Below are positions 1 to 13,775 of a stretch of 64,000 nucleotides of DNA, in pieces. Source of the stretch: Stenopsyche tienmushanensis. Its lineage: Eukaryota > Arthropoda > Insecta > Trichoptera > Stenopsychidae. Under the pieces are notes generated by a model. It did no database searches. It was not told the origin of the DNA and was given only the letters and a program-made list of their open reading frames with translations. The position numbers and the translations under genes were made by a program. Every line of letters starts with the position of its first letter. Positions within the stretch are counted from its first letter, which is position 1. Location: the NCBI GenBank assembly GCA_008973525.1, contig WACJ01000125.1, positions 558,001 to 622,000 of the forward strand, given 5' to 3'.

Positions 1-1198
1 TGGTCCAAATCACATCGCGAACCAAGTTTCACTGGCACAAATATGCCACAATTACGCCTCTTGGCTGCCGCGGGGTGCGCGTGCATATTCATGAGCTGAT
101 GATGCGCCCAAGTTTCCCACACCGTTGCCTCTTGCCATTTGTTGCAGACTAATTTGCCTATTTTGATGTGCAATGTCAAGGTTACTACGAGACCATAAAA
201 TGATGAGCACAAGACAGTTCATTCATTCTCATCGTATTCAGCTTCCTCTTGTACATGTTGGCGTAATAACATAAATCAACACCATTTGAATATGTGAATA
301 CCGTCAAATGTGTTGCCAATCGAACTACTCAACGATTTCAATATACATTCCTCGTATAGAATCAATTTAAAGCTGCTTAAAAATCCGTACGTCTATTACA
401 TGAACATTAAAAGCATAAATTAGGATCATATTAAATGATTGATCTTAACAATAGGTTCATTTTTTAACACCGAACTCGTTTATCGTCTTCTCGATATAGT
501 TATCATTCAGGCAAGTAGAAATTCAAATGTATTAATAAAAACTTATACAACTGTTGAATAAAATTTATGTAGCTTATTTGGCATATATTTTGTTATTGGC
601 ATCAAGCTTTTGAAGCAATTAATCGTTCATCAATTGAAATATTTTCGTATGGTATGCTTAAATTACCTCCATGTTTCTGATATTAGAGTAAATTTGTTTA
701 TATAAGAATTTAGATCGTTGTGCTTCCTTGTGAAAACGTATGTATCTAAGGATTTCTATAAAATTATCTCTTTGGCGTTTGCGTTCGAAAAAATAAAAAT
801 TCGTGAACAAAAGTGCATCCTTTTTTCTGATACGAAATACATTTCAAATATCCTTCACTGTATAAAAATTCCTCAATCTCTTCACATTCAGATTCAGGAG
901 TCTCAATTTCATCCTCGCTTTAACACCGATCTCGATTTCGTTGTCTTGTAGCAGAGCAGTCTCGAGGCGGCGTATTGATATTTGGTTCGACACATATTAT
1001 GGGCTGCTTAGAGGCAGTTTTAAATGAATAGATTATTTTTTTAACGAGCAAATATCCAGGACTCGATTTATCGAAATAATAAATACGCGCTGAAATTTGG
1101 CTCCAAAAATGGTCTTCTGACTAAATTTAAATATTTGGTTTAACAGATACATACATTTTAGAGAAAATGCCTTTTTAATTAGTTATGCGGCATATTAC
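1..1198. other. Intergenic DNA; GC-richer patch at 1-170
   Basis: I see no credible coding exon. The first 170 bases are clearly less AT-rich than what follows and contain a POU/octamer-like core around TGCATATTCATGAG (about 80-93). The remainder is ordinary AT-rich sequence. A short open frame at 718-951 has no recognisable features. The patch could be a regulatory element, but that is inference from composition only. Confidence 0.5.
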
Positions 1199-2102
1199 GA
1201 GACATATCCCGAAAGTAAGTGTATTAAATTTTAATATATTTTTTAGAAAAGTTTATATTAAAAAAATACAGGATATTGTTTATACACTTGTTGACTATTT
1301 TTAAACATAATCGCCATCCCGTTCAATGCATCGGTGAGCCGTGGCACAAGCTTCTTTACGCCCTCCTTGAAGAACTCTTCTACCAGTTCCTTCCTCCATT
1401 TCAGAACCTCTTTTTGCACCATTGAAAATTTAATTCCAAGCGTGTGTTCTTTCAGGGAAGGGAAAAAATGATAATCTGAAGGCACCAAGCCAGGGGGATA
1501 CAGGGGAGTCAGGGGAAGCTGTGTGAGGACAGGCGTTGTCATGCAACAAGTACACACCTCTCGTCAAAATACCCCTCCTTTTGTTTTGAATGCTTCTTTT
1601 GAGTTTTTTTTAGGATCTCACAATATCATTGTGGATAGATGGTCTCTCCCTGAGGCAGAAATTTGACCAAAATCATGCCTTTTCGGTCCCAAAACGCTGA
1701 AACCATGTTTTTTTTTTGTTCGAAATTGTGGTTTTGAAGTTTTTGGCAGATAGGGAAATGGTGTGATACCCCTATGATGACTATCTTTTTGACTCAGACG
1801 TTTAATGGGCCACCCACTTTTTTATCTTCAGTCACAATAGTTTTCAGAAAATCCTCACCTTCCAATTTAAGTTGCGCAAGAAACTCGCGGGCGCTATTGA
1901 CCCGCTAACACTTGGCAGAATTTCCTACTGACATCTTTCAGGCATCTGGATACTACAACGTGAATTTATGTACTACCGTATTCCTACTATCCTCTCTTTG
2001 TCAGGAGATCTCCCTCTACTACTTAGTATAGCCAACCCTTAAAAAATAAAAAAAATCACAACCCGTTATCATCGCAGTACACTTACTTTCGGGATATGCC
2101 TC
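1199..2102 (-). mobile_element. mariner-type DNA transposon relic with terminal inverted repeats
   Basis: The ends form a 25-bp inverted repeat (1199-1223 against 2078-2102) with one mismatch; its core reads CCCGAAAGTAAGTGTA. Between the ends, the minus strand carries a broken mariner-like transposase. At 904 bp the copy is shorter than the roughly 1.3 kb typical of intact mariners, so it has internal deletions. A flanking TA duplication is not obvious, and the exact outer boundary may be off by a few bases. It is non-autonomous and decayed. Confidence 0.8.
1258..1900 (-). pseudogene. Mariner transposase pseudogene
   Basis: Read on the minus strand, three pieces of a DD(D/E) mariner transposase appear in order. 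They are FWDRKGMILVKFLPQGETI (about 1697-1640, first catalytic Asp), LLHDNACPHTA (about 1550-1518, second Asp) and LVPSDYHFF followed by LKEHTLG (about 1485-1440, third Asp). The second and third Asp are only about 21 codons apart, where mariners usually have 34, and a frame change separates them. There is therefore an internal deletion there. A stop also follows the GETIYPQ segment. The C-terminal end stays open to 1258. No function is expected. Confidence 0.8.
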
Positions 2103-4856
2103 AAGCGGAGCTTCCATTTTTATTATCACAAACTTTTAATTAATATATATTTTATTCCACAGTCATATACAGTCCCCTAGGATCCCTTCAATTTTCATTC
2201 ATGGGAAATGGTCACGTTAATATAATTTGTATTCATCATTTATCATTATTTATTGGAGGTGGCAAGAAATTTTATTATACCCGCTGGGTGAGCGTTCCTT
2301 CCTTTTGAATTTGCTCTACCCTTTTGAATTTGCTCGTATAATATAATACAGCATAAGTGATCCCATTGTATATAAATTGGATTAATAAGAAATTAATAGA
2401 CATAAAGGCTTGCATACATCAATTATACATAATATTTTTTCGAATAAATTGATTTTAAAATGCAATTTCATTTCTCTAATTAACATTTTGGACATGTGAA
2501 AAGAAACCATTTCGGAGGCATTTAACCTTTCGACCGCCAATTATAAAATCTGTTATACAACATGCAATTTTTTCGATTCGTTTATGACCTACACTATAAT
2601 AAGACGCTCATGAAAGGCGTCTTCTTCGGAAGAAAGTCGACATTCACCCAATACATTCTAATCGAGTTCTTATATCACAAAACTGTCTCGGAGCGTAATA
2701 AATTTAAAGCACAGTCATTACGAAGCTTCAATGCCTCTTTGGATTAATGTGGCCGTTGATGTAATTGCACATAATATCGAATTTCATTTCCATGTTCGAG
2801 TTTTACCTCATCTGTTGGAGGTTGTTTTGTTCTTTCGCCGAAGAACGAGCTTAATATGGAATTAATTCCTAACCACCCGCGGCCTTTTCGGAATCACGGG
2901 GTCACATTTTTTCAATTCTACCGAGTCTCCTGACGAGATGTTAACTCAAGGGACCCTAAGAAGGCTCGCGTGTACCCAGGTCATTATCATTTATCATCGA
3001 AAATAATGTGCACCTCTAAATGTAAATTAACAATACCGCATCATGGGATCCGAGTATTTAAACTGTTTGTTTTGGAGATGTACGCCAGGTATTGTAAATG
3101 GCGGGACGTACCAAAACCAGACGTCAATATATCATTTCGACGTGTAAGCTGCCAGACTATGTAGATAAGATACTTAGATAATGGTGAGAAAAGTCTTAAA
3201 TATTTTGCTAAAATGAAAGTCCAACTACGGATGTGAGTTGGGTGCGTGAGTATTTGAGAATTGTTGATGAGTTCAAAAATATAGCATACCGTGAATCCAT
3301 TTTGCGCTTGTAACAATACTGAACGTTTGAGAGCTAGAACATTATTTAATATGTGTATAATAGTTAATATGTTGCAGGAGCTTATCCACCTAGCCCTTTT
3401 TCAGTCATAGTGGTAGTCAGTTCGTTCGTTTTATTTATACTATTTAAAAATCCCCAAAAATGCGCACGAACTTTTGGACTGACCTGACAGATGTTTGTTT
3501 ACATCAGTTATGGATAATCAAACGCCTTTATAATTGTTATTAATCATTTAAAAAGAATACCACCACACAAAAGCTATGAAAGCTTTGATGAAATTACAGA
3601 TTGCAGGGTTAATCTAAAGGGCAAATCTAAAAATATCAGCTGGAATACAGTGCTGAAGATTGAAGGCTTCTGCCTTTTCCATCCACCCAGCACACTAAAT
3701 CATAAGCAAACACAACATCCGTAACACTTGTTCTCTTTGACTCTTTGACAACCGATAACATCATCCAGCATATTGACTCATCTTCATAAACCAGTTTTCT
3801 GCAACAATTCTTGACAAAAAAAACTGTCTGGCCTACATTTTCACGTCATCCTGTTGCAAAGAAAATATTTTCCTAAGATAGCTCTTTATTGACTGCTGAC
3901 AATGAGGCGCAAATTAGACAGAAAAAACATCTAGAATCTGCTGAAACTCAATTCGACGCCAATCAACGACTCATTGCTGAGATTACATCGTCGACAAAAA
4001 CAAATAATTTATTCACTTACTGTGTATTTTGACGATGTAACATATGTTAATATTGTTAAACGTGCGTAAGAGCTATAATATACGAAAAAGTAAAAACACG
4101 TTTTAGCAAAAGATGTTTTGCATGCAGAGTCAATGTCTTTCAAACAATGTTCATCGATTCAACTATTTTATTAAGAATAAATAGCTTCATTGAGTCATCT
4201 TCTTTGAAGATGTGCAATTAATATATTAATTGCGGGAAACATATTTTTATGAGTATCTTTTGATTAACGTTTTTACACCAGACGCGCGCAAAATTCTTCC
4301 GCAGTTAATGTGTTAATTGGATTGTAATATATATTCTCCCTGTTTTTAGATCATGCCATTCTGTTCGAAAATTCGACTAACATTTTCTTCGTGGTGTAAA
4401 TCTACTAATCATGAATTCCTGATAAATCTGACATAGATCAATGATTTTAATTTACAATGAAAGTAATTTTATTACAACCAAATTTTGATTATAAAATTAA
4501 AATTGTTGATTAATTTAAATAGGGGAAAGTTCGAATACGCAAAGCCTAATATAACATCACTCAATAAGTTCGTAGGATTCATTTTAAACTTTTTTTTATT
4601 AATTTGGGGTTGTTTTATCGCAATTTCTTCCATAAAAGAGAATATCCTGTATTTATTATCCTATGTTATTTTTTAAATGTATTTTTATAATAGTAATAAT
4701 ATGATTTTTAAAAAAATATATAATAAATGCTAATGGAAGAATAATTTTTCGCTTTTTTTAAAAGATCGCTTTTTAACACATTATAAAACAGGTTTAAAAA
4801 ACTCTATAAGAGCACTTATACTAAACCACGATGGAAATGCTTTATTTTTGTTATCT
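2103..4856. other. Intergenic DNA without recognised genes
   Basis: Only short open frames without familiar motifs. At 2279-2297 there is a short match to the GGGTGAGCGTTC motif seen in the RTE-like tails elsewhere in this window. It is followed by two direct copies of TTTTGAATTTGCTC (2306-2335). Nothing else stands out. Confidence 0.5.
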
Positions 4857-5100
4857 TCTAATATATAAAAATTAATTTTTGTTTGTTCATATTTAATGCG
4901 CTCCCATACCGTTTATTCGATTGCAATAAAACTGTGTCCACTTATTGTTAAGGAGTACGCAAATAACATAGGCCTAGTCTTATATACAAAAATAAAAAAT
5001 AAATGTTTGTTCGTATTTTATGCGCTGCCATACCGTTCATTCGATTGCAATAAAACTTTGCAAACATATTGTTTGTACGTCCTCAAATAATATAGATATA
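4857..5100 (+). mobile_element. Helitron-like 5' heads, two in tandem
   Basis: Two head-to-tail copies of one sequence start at 4857 (TCTAATATATAAAAATTAAT) and about 4978. Each continues into a shared block around ATGCGCT, CCATACCG and CGATTGCAATAAAACT. The same head begins the element at 32666 and, inverted, the one ending at 62936. No matching tail (GCATTGCAACGCAT ending CTAGT) is seen here, so this looks like truncated or tandemly inserted non-autonomous copies. Confidence 0.6.
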
Positions 5101-8100
5101 GTACAATTAACTTACAGTAGATTTTATTGAATGAAGGAAACTTTTCTTATGTGTTCGATTGTCTTGTATCAGCATCCTTGCCTATCTCCGGTCATACATT
5201 CTTCCATACTCCCTAGAAAAGTCTACTATGAAGATCGCCTACATCTGATAAGTGCTATGGCAGTTTAAGAATAATAATTGAAAATAATAGTTCTTCACCA
5301 TCAGGTCACTGCTCGAAGAATTATCCAAGTCGTTAATAGACCATGGCGAGTTTTTGCTCCCCAAATGGCCATTCATTCCGATGCACATGAATATGCGAAT
5401 CACGATCGCCATAAATGCGACCATTCTTCACTTTATCAAAAAATACGTAATTGCTATATAATAATAACATGAACGGATAATAATCCGTCGAAGCCTACTT
5501 TTGTTTTTACGCAATTTAGGTTTTAGGAGCACGGAACAATCGCATCGCTAGTTTCACTTTACCCGTTGGAAGTAACTCAAAATTATTCCCATTGTGACGG
5601 GAACAAGAGAACCACTCTCAGCCGAAAATTATTGCTAATGTGTGAACAACAATGGCGGAGATAAACTAACGAAAGTGGACCGTATGAGGTCGAGATAAGC
5701 AAGAGTAGTTCTTGTGGGTGCAGCAACTGTCCTTGTCGAAAGCAACTAGAAGAAGGCCTCAAACAATAATTGACCCTCTACATACGTTAATTTACAATAA
5801 TACAAACCATCATTATATTAGCTAGAGTAGTAACTAGCTAAATGTTTGGGATGATTGACCGATCTATCTTGACCTGGTCAATAGTATCTCAATGAACCGA
5901 TGAAGATACCGAGGCATAAAGATGCCAGGTTTTATTATCGAGATAAAGATCTCGATAATAAAACCATAAAGATTATATTTTATTACAGCTATCATCATGA
6001 AATAAATTATATTTTATGTAACAGCCATTGGTTAATGACCTTAACTTAGAGATATTTAGTATTTTACACGTATTCTTATAGTTTAGGTATTAAAAGATAT
6101 TCGATGCTGGGAAATGCATTTGTAGGGAAAAAATTAACAATAAAGTAATAAAAAAATAACGATTTAAAAAATATAATATAGTATCACTTTTATGGAGTTA
6201 AATATTCGCAACATGTGGTATCTTGCCATTAGTGACCAAAAAAGTATACATCGAGCAAAGATGTGGAACGAATTTATCTTGTCTATAAATTATACCATAC
6301 TATAAAGAGAAGATTTAATGAATACATTAATAGAAATTAATACATTGATTTAACTATATGAGCTTGATAAGAATACAAAAAATAAGCATAAATCATAAAA
6401 TTAAGCCACAGCATTTCAATGCTAGATCAAATTTATGTCTCGACATTTAATTTTTTCACATAAGAGTTTATATATTTTTTATATAAGTATAAATGTGTTA
6501 TAAACACATGTTTTGATATTTGGAGGGTAAAATCAGTACTTCAAACCGGAACTGAACCGAAAATTAATATTTTATCAGAACGAAAACCGGAGCTACACCG
6601 ATTCAAAAATATCTGTTTTGTACACATATTATGCGAAAGAGAGTTTGATTGATTTTTGTATTGATATAATATATTACCTTCACCAATCTTTTGCAGAATT
6701 TAATTGATTGTATTCAAATGAAAATACAAAACCTGAATTTAATATCCATGTCCGCAAAGACAACTAACATCGAGTGGCCAGTTGCACTCTAACCACGGGG
6801 CGGAAACTAGCTAAATTTTATAACTTAAAGCCAATTGGCTTCCGTGATCGTAAAGATCATAGAAGACCACGAGTATGCATTTATCCCCGAAAATACCGCC
6901 CTAAAAGAGGAGGAGTAGCCAAAAGGTCTGTTTATCCAACTGGTCCCCTTTTCCGACCGCTGACATGGCAAATGGACACCTCGCGATCGGACGCTATTTC
7001 CATTTCATGTAAAGTAGAATGGTCAAGTAAAATAAAAACCATGCGCAACTGTCGACCGGAATGATTATACTAACACTAAGAAAGTTTTTATTTTAGATTT
7101 AAATGCGAAAGTAATAATCAAGACCTGCGATTCTTAACAATACGCACAAAGAAAATCAACAGGTAAACCTTGACCCTTGACTTAAAACGAAAGCGACATG
7201 ACTATGGGAAAATACAGACCACTTCTAGTAATTATCGTTTGTAATTGGAGTAAATTTAACATAAATACTGAGTAACCGTGTTTTTGGAGCATATGCTGAC
7301 TTGTCGATTTTGAAAAATATTCATACTGAATAAGCTCCATGAAAAAAAACCTTAATGATCAATAATTCGGCATTTTATTATTTCAATGAAATATATGCCA
7401 ATTAATACATCGATGGATGTGATTTAATCGACCAATTATACATTTAACAGAACGAATGCACCATGAGCGTTTAATCGAGGTAGAACCAGTTTGAGAATCA
7501 TTGAACCATTGGGATTGCAATAATATCGTTGAATTTTTATATCTCGACATACGCTCAATATTAAATACATGGGCGTTTTCACAGTTTGCATTTTGATGAA
7601 TATACATTGCAGGCTTTTAACATTTTATCCTGTATTTCTTGGGTCGACGACAGCGAACAATGGCGTGTGGCATTTTTAGTACCAGTACTAATCGGGTGTC
7701 CCACATTTTGAAGGTGCTGTTCAAAATATATTAAAAAACGAAGAAAAACAAGGCGTTATCTCAAAACGTAATATCACTTTCTCCAAACATTAGATGTTAC
7801 TCCTCGTACAATACTCCGCTTCATTTTGTTCATGCACATAAGATTTATAGTGACATAAAAAGGAGGAGGTCACGATCAGGTAGTGACTACAAGCACTTTC
7901 AAAGAATCTGTTTACAACCTCCTCATTATGATGTCATAAAAAGTGGTATATCTCCGAGACGATATTAAGATATCTTCATTCGCGCCGAGATACAACGTTT
8001 TGTTGAGGAGTTTCTAGTCAAGGAAAATCAAATTTATTGTATCCTCATCTTACATGATACTTTCTCTATGTGTGTATAATGAATAAAATGCGAATTGGCT

Positions 8101-8639
8101 TAATATTCTTCTATGGAGTCATTTAAATGATGGTGATAATACGATTACTGGGGATATTTTGAAACCCCAAGCTGGAAAAGGTATGTTAATTTATAAGCAT
8201 TTATTGAAAGATAAAATATAAATAAATTATCTTCCGATGAATTCCTAAAGGTATACTATCCCTAACCTTCTAAATAAAAAGCGCTTTTACGTAATAAAGA
8301 ACAATTAAATAGATATAAATATGTAAAGAGTTATTATTTCATATTTCTGGCTCGATTAAAGAACGCCTTTAAATTTTTGAATGGAAGTGAAACGTGTCTT
8401 AATATTCGAGCTTATCTGTTCACGTTTATCTTGTTGAACATACACATTCTTCCTAAAAAGCTCAAAGCATCCTACAAATAATTCCTCAAAGTCTAGCCTG
8501 GAGACTGGATTTAAGCTTAAATAATTAAAACAAGTATTCAGAAATTCATTATGCTACCACATTTTATGATCATTTCCTATCTAAAATCCTTATTCATATA
8601 AGGATTGTCATAAATTTAAAGCCTTGTTATAACTTAACC
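5101..8639. other. Intergenic DNA with short dispersed repeats
   Basis: No credible gene. At 5195-5275 a degenerate repeat (core CCCTAGAAAAGTCT then ATGAAGATCGCCTAC) is shared with 8640-8740 and 58420-58515. At 6537-6615 a segment rich in AACCGGAAC, GAACCGAAA and AACCGGAGC matches 22262-22370 in inverted orientation. A 96-codon open frame at 6774-7064 has no recognisable domain and is probably chance. Confidence 0.5.
5928..5965. repeat. Perfect 17-bp stem, 4-nt loop hairpin
   Basis: The left arm 5928-5944 (GGTTTTATTATCGAGAT) is exactly complementary to the right arm 5949-5965, with AAAG as the loop. No T-run or gene neighbour suggests a role. It could be the remains of a small inverted-repeat element. 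Confidence 0.85.
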
Positions 8640-8860
8640 ATATGTCGAAGCCCAATGGGAAGCCTTTACATAAGAAATACTTTTCCTAAAAAAGTTTCAT
8701 ATGAAAATTGCCTACAAATAATGACAGATAAGGCAAGAAAAATATTTACAGAGAGACAGACATCAGATAGCGACTGACTGAATTGGGGATTCATTATAAT
8801 CGAACCCATTTCCTGCGCTGCTGTATGGTCTGTTTCGGGTTACCCCGGATTGCACCAGTT
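8640..8860 (+). repeat. Dispersed repeat fragment shared with 24.5 kb
   Basis: The 8750-8855 part (GCGACTGACTGAATTGG, then CCTGCGCTGCTGTATGGTCT, then GGGTTACCCCGGA) recurs with modest divergence at 24506-24605. The upstream part, 8640-8740, is a diverged copy of the segments at 5195-5275 and 58420-58515. This suggests one old transposon family, class unknown. Confidence 0.6.
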
Positions 8861-11800
8861 TTATTTTTGTTTGTTAGTGCTAGAAGAAACTATGACATTA
8901 AATATCAGGAACCATAATTTTAAAAAAACTCATTGTTAGTGTCGCGCTAACAGAGGAAGCATATATCAAATCCAAAGCGTTTAATTATAGGGTGGACCAA
9001 ACACGTCATTTGTCGGCCATTCAGCATTTCAACGACGGGATATTTTAAAGTGAATATGCCTTTTTCTATGAGAAACCTCATTTCAATTATAAAATCTTCA
9101 CATGCTGTCTTTCACCATAGTTCATCTTCACCATTAATGCGTCGACTCATAATGATCGACAATTATGATGCACGTCCATAAAGTGTTATTAATTTTTTTA
9201 CGAACCTGGCATATAAACCCAATAAATGATAATGACGACAGTGGTCGATCAACATTTGATAAATACGGCAAAAACTCTTGAGTGCTCATTCATTTCCAAT
9301 GAGATCGATCCGTCTAATTGGACTTCATGGATCATCTTTTTTATCGCTTGGGATTGCTGGGTCACTAAATCAGTGATCGAAAACTGTATGAGAGCCGAAA
9401 TTCAATTACCAAAAGCTCTCTTTGTGAAAATCACAACAAAAGGGCAACATAAAGAACGGTGATGTAAAAGAGAAAGCACTTGTAACTTGTATTTAAAATA
9501 CCGCACCGTTTTGATGCGATGGCAAAAACTGCATTGGAACTCGAATATCGCCTCGAAAAGCCTTGTTAAATACTGTAACTAATGAAATGTATGAAAATAA
9601 ACGTTAATCTTTAAAGGACAAACTAGAATCGTCCACGTGACTTCGCCCTTCCAAACGAAAAAATACAAATCGAAAACTTTAACTCAATATTGCAAATATT
9701 CTTATAAATAACAGCAAAGAAGTGATCCCATTGGAATGCTTTTAATTATTTATTGTGATTTTTATGATTGTTAATTTTGAAGACTTACCCCAATGATATA
9801 TCAATCTCAAATAAGCTACTGCTACATGAGATCCTCGAGGAAGATCCGACGATTTTTAATGATTCATCCACTTTATATTCAATTAAATTATAATCTAGCA
9901 TTTCAAGAACTTTGAGATTAACAAACGTATACATATTCAATTTTATAAAACCATAAAAACAAAGCACTCGAGAGGTGACTCTCACTCACCATATGATTTG
10001 ATGCCACAACTCGAGAGGTGACTCTCGCTCACCACTCGGTTTGATGCAGAAACTCGATGCACGGCAATAACTGTTTACGTTTAGTTCCTTTGAAGCGGGT
10101 CATTAATTTGCGTGTATAATGATTTTAATATAATTTTCCAAATTTGGCAACCTTTTTAACCCTATAAATACCGCGCGCACATATTTATGCGTTTCATCAT
10201 TTCAACTTTGTACAAAAGCTCGTCAAGCATTATTTTTTCTCTCGAACCATATCATATTAATGATTATTTTTCTTTTCATTGTTAGTGTGTATCACAATTT
10301 GATTTTCCATAATTTTACCATTTTAAAATAAACCATACAAAAGTACATTCCAAATTTGATTTTTATACGTTGGCTTACTAAAGAGTTATGATATTTTAAA
10401 AAATGCAGTTTTGTATACAATTTCTCTAAATCTTAGCGGTATTTATTGGGTAAAAAAATATGTAAATTTTTATTTCGATTTGGTATAATTTAGTGACTGC
10501 TGAAATCGATTTAGTTTTAAATCAACCTCAAAAAGGAAAGTTTAATTTTTTTTCGATTTTGTTCTTATATGAATTTATGTTGAAACATATCCAATTGGGG
10601 TAGATCAAATTTTAGCACGATTATGCAAAGAAATTATTAGTCTTGCGCAACTAATATTCAATAATGTGAGGAAGAAAGTATACAATTTTAATGATCCAAA
10701 TGAATTATTGAATTTATTGAATGCGTCATTACTAAGGGGCCCAAATATTCGTAAAATCAATTATTTAAATATGTTTTGAATATATATACATATATGTTTT
10801 TTTAATCACGTTAAAACGTTAGAAACGAGTTTCCGATCTCGTTTTTTGGACTTTTCCTACGATCCAAATCTTGGCCTAATTTCTTACAAAGGAGAAGTTT
10901 GCCGCATTTTTTAATTAGTCAAAGATCGACCATGATTAAGAAAGGTAGAATTTGGACTATTTTAAATTGACAAAGGTTAATATATTCTTCAATTGCCTTT
11001 TAATATTGAATCATTTTTGCTATTTATATTGTTTTCTAGGAATTTCAACAGAACGGTATCAACAACAAAAAATCCACTAGCTTTTTGTATGAGATCAAAT
11101 TGGGGCGCAATGCAGTGAAAGCAGGTGGAAATATTAACAGAGCATTCAGAAAAGGGTCGATTTGTGAAAGAATAATTCGAAAAGGGCAAAAATTATGTCA
11201 AAATAGGAAAAATAAGAATGCTGGACAAGTGGATGCCGCACGAACTGTCAGAATTGTTATCTTCGTTAAAAATTCAAATGTATAACAATAGTAGTAATTG
11301 ATACTAAAAATAATTAGAAGAAATTGGCACAACAGTTTCTCCCGAGTCTCCCGACAACTAGTTTGAAAACAGAATATCATTTGTTGAGTCGAATATCTTG
11401 CAAACAAGGACTGTTGATCAAAATCGTTAACAAAAATCACAAAGCAGTAGATAAAAGTCAAATTGAAATTATCAAAATAGTAATAAGTAGATATTTAGAT
11501 AGATGATTTTTTTAAATTGGTATTTAACCCTCTTAGTGCCAGACAACGTTTTTAACACTTGTGAAAAGTTTCAACGCCGATATATCGTCGTGTACGCGAT
11601 GGCCCCTTAGTAATCCCATCGCGAACGAACTCTCAAAAAAAGAACTTCATGGAACGTTATATGAAACTCCTATTTAATAGTTAAATTTATGTTAGAGGAA
11701 TAATTTAATGCACAATTGCGACAGTGAGCCGAAATTTAAAACCGTCGTAAAGTGTGTTAGAAAGATCTGAATCATCGACTGGATAGGGAATGAAGTGTAG

Positions 11801-12959
11801 CATTTACATATTGTGACATAAAGTAGTAGTAGTTAGAATAGTTTTTACAATCAAGTAAAGAAAGAAACAAGAATTTCACTTTTACTTTGAATGATTTATG
11901 CCTTTATGTGGGACGAGAACTACTTTGAACGAATGAGCAAACAAACATAAACAAACATTGATGCTTAAAAAAAGAAATCCTATTGAGTCACACGAAATAT
12001 ATTCAATTTTTGCATTGTTACATACAATGGCATTATTCATTCGGCGACAAGTTGCATAACACACGAAAGAAGTTGAACCGCACCATCATCGACGACAATC
12101 GCCCAATTGCGCATTCAAAAGACAATGACCAGCATGGTTTTGGACGTAATATTCCATCATTCAGGGATTTGCCTCTTCGCGGAGTAATTGGTATGCACTT
12201 CGCCTTCGCAATTGCTGAAAGATACGCAATTTCTATTCTGGCGACATCTTGCTATTATTGGCAGAGCTTTGGATGCAATAAGAATGCGACACATGTGCAA
12301 ATTTTCTCTTTTATGCCTCCTGTGGTAAATTTGCAGAAAAAGGCGCTTTTAAAAAAATAAGTACAATATTTGCAATTCAAGCACTAAAAGTTTCTACAAT
12401 GACAACATTCACGACCTAAAAGTGAATTTTCTATCGCATTGATATTCATGGAGTACTCGAGCATAACAATAAGAGAAGACCAGCATATCATATCAAAATA
12501 AGCGATTAAATTGTATGTAAGGATGCAAAAACATGTAGAAAAATGGGCATAAATAAAAATCATTTTACAATTTTTTAGAATTCATTCATATTAAGTGCAA
12601 ACTTAATATTAAGAACAATTATAGAAGAAGAACAAATCTAAGGATTAGACTAGACAAGAACAAATCTCAAATATACTTTTTGACAGATTTTTCATCTAAA
12701 ATAATGATTTAGTAACAAACCTTGTTTTGTCTCTAATAAGGATAACAAATTAATCATCAAAAATTTTAACACGATTAAACATAGAAATTATACTCTAATG
12801 GTATTTTAAAAGAATGATTTTATATAATTAAATAGATAATGAGCTTATGGAGAATGACTAACATAATTAATGCCGATAGTTGATACAAAGGAATTTGAAC
12901 TGGTGAAAGCCTTCTAGAAAGCATATGGGGATTAATCCTTTCAATGCACAATGTATGTG
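8861..12959. other. Intergenic DNA; GC-richer patch at 12040-12330
   Basis: AT-rich sequence without recognised genes. The patch at 12040-12330 is noticeably less AT-rich and keeps a 125-codon frame open (11983-12360), but the translation has no familiar motif. A conserved non-coding element is as likely as a coding exon. The frames around 11000-11500 are open in both strands only by chance. Confidence 0.45.
9966..10051. repeat. Tandem duplication, two 43-bp units
   Basis: Units 9966-10008 and 10009-10051 share ACTCGAGAGGTGACTCTC, CTCACCA and TTTGATGC with a few differences. Only two copies are seen. Confidence 0.85.
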
Positions 12960-13775
12960 TTAATTTACGTCCAAAATGTTCGAACACTTGTCCATAACTA
13001 TATTAAAAGGAATTTCTGCAAATCCAGCCAAGATCTTCAAACAATACCTAATCAAAAGGCTTTTTGATCCTTTTGTTCAAGCGTCGTTAAGTCTGGATCT
13101 GATTTTGGAAGCCAGGCAACTAGCTGCTGAAAATGCACGCTCAGCCTCCACACTCGTTGGAGGTATCGTCATCAGATATTTAAATGCTAGTTCGAGTTGA
13201 TGACCGCGTCAGCCTCCATTTTCGTATAACATCATCAATTTGACTAATAAAAATCCTTTCTGCTGAGACACGGACTAAAACTCGCAAAATTCCCGATTTC
13301 CCGATAAATTATTTATTTCCATCGCTGCAGACGAACATTTATATACTATAATACGTTGATGTGATTCGTAATTATATTACGGAGGAATACAAAAATTTTG
13401 AAGCCCGTATCTATTATATTTCATATCGATATTTCCATTATTAGAGTCGAGGTGTAGTAAATACATCACCGGTAAGGAAAGAATATAACAATTTGAAAAA
13501 CATATATGTACTGTATATATAGATTAGATAGTTACTGTTCCTATGCGTCGCCTAACCTCGCCAATTAGTAGTCACGCCACTGTTTCAAAGCGTCCAGATT
13601 TCAGCAGGAATGTCTCGATTTAGTAGCCTTCATCATGCTGGTGAGGTGCACGATTTCTATTAGATAAAAATTTCAATCCCGAATTTTTCGGAATTAAGTT
13701 TGCTAACCCCGGGATTCATGAGCACCTAAAACTGTCCGGGATACCGGGATCTCGGGATTGGATTCCTTACTCGTG
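12960..13775 (-). pseudogene. hAT transposon relic, copy A (transposase C-terminal region)
   Basis: On the minus strand the segment 13197-12970 encodes a hAT dimerisation (hATC) signature: LAFKYLMTI, then SVEAERAFSAA, then KIRSRLNDA. A stop codon follows immediately and the homologous frame then continues. Upstream of it, plus-strand 13200-13565 matches the second copy at 27305-27640 in inverted orientation. CTCGGGATTGGATTCC at 13751-13766 corresponds to the terminal inverted repeat of that copy, slightly decayed. The stretch from 13600 to 13760 is rich in CCCGGGAT-like subterminal motifs. It is not functional. Confidence 0.75.

Noticed and set aside
6774..7064. 96-codon frame
   Set aside because: No recognisable domain, no splice or promoter context; likely chance.
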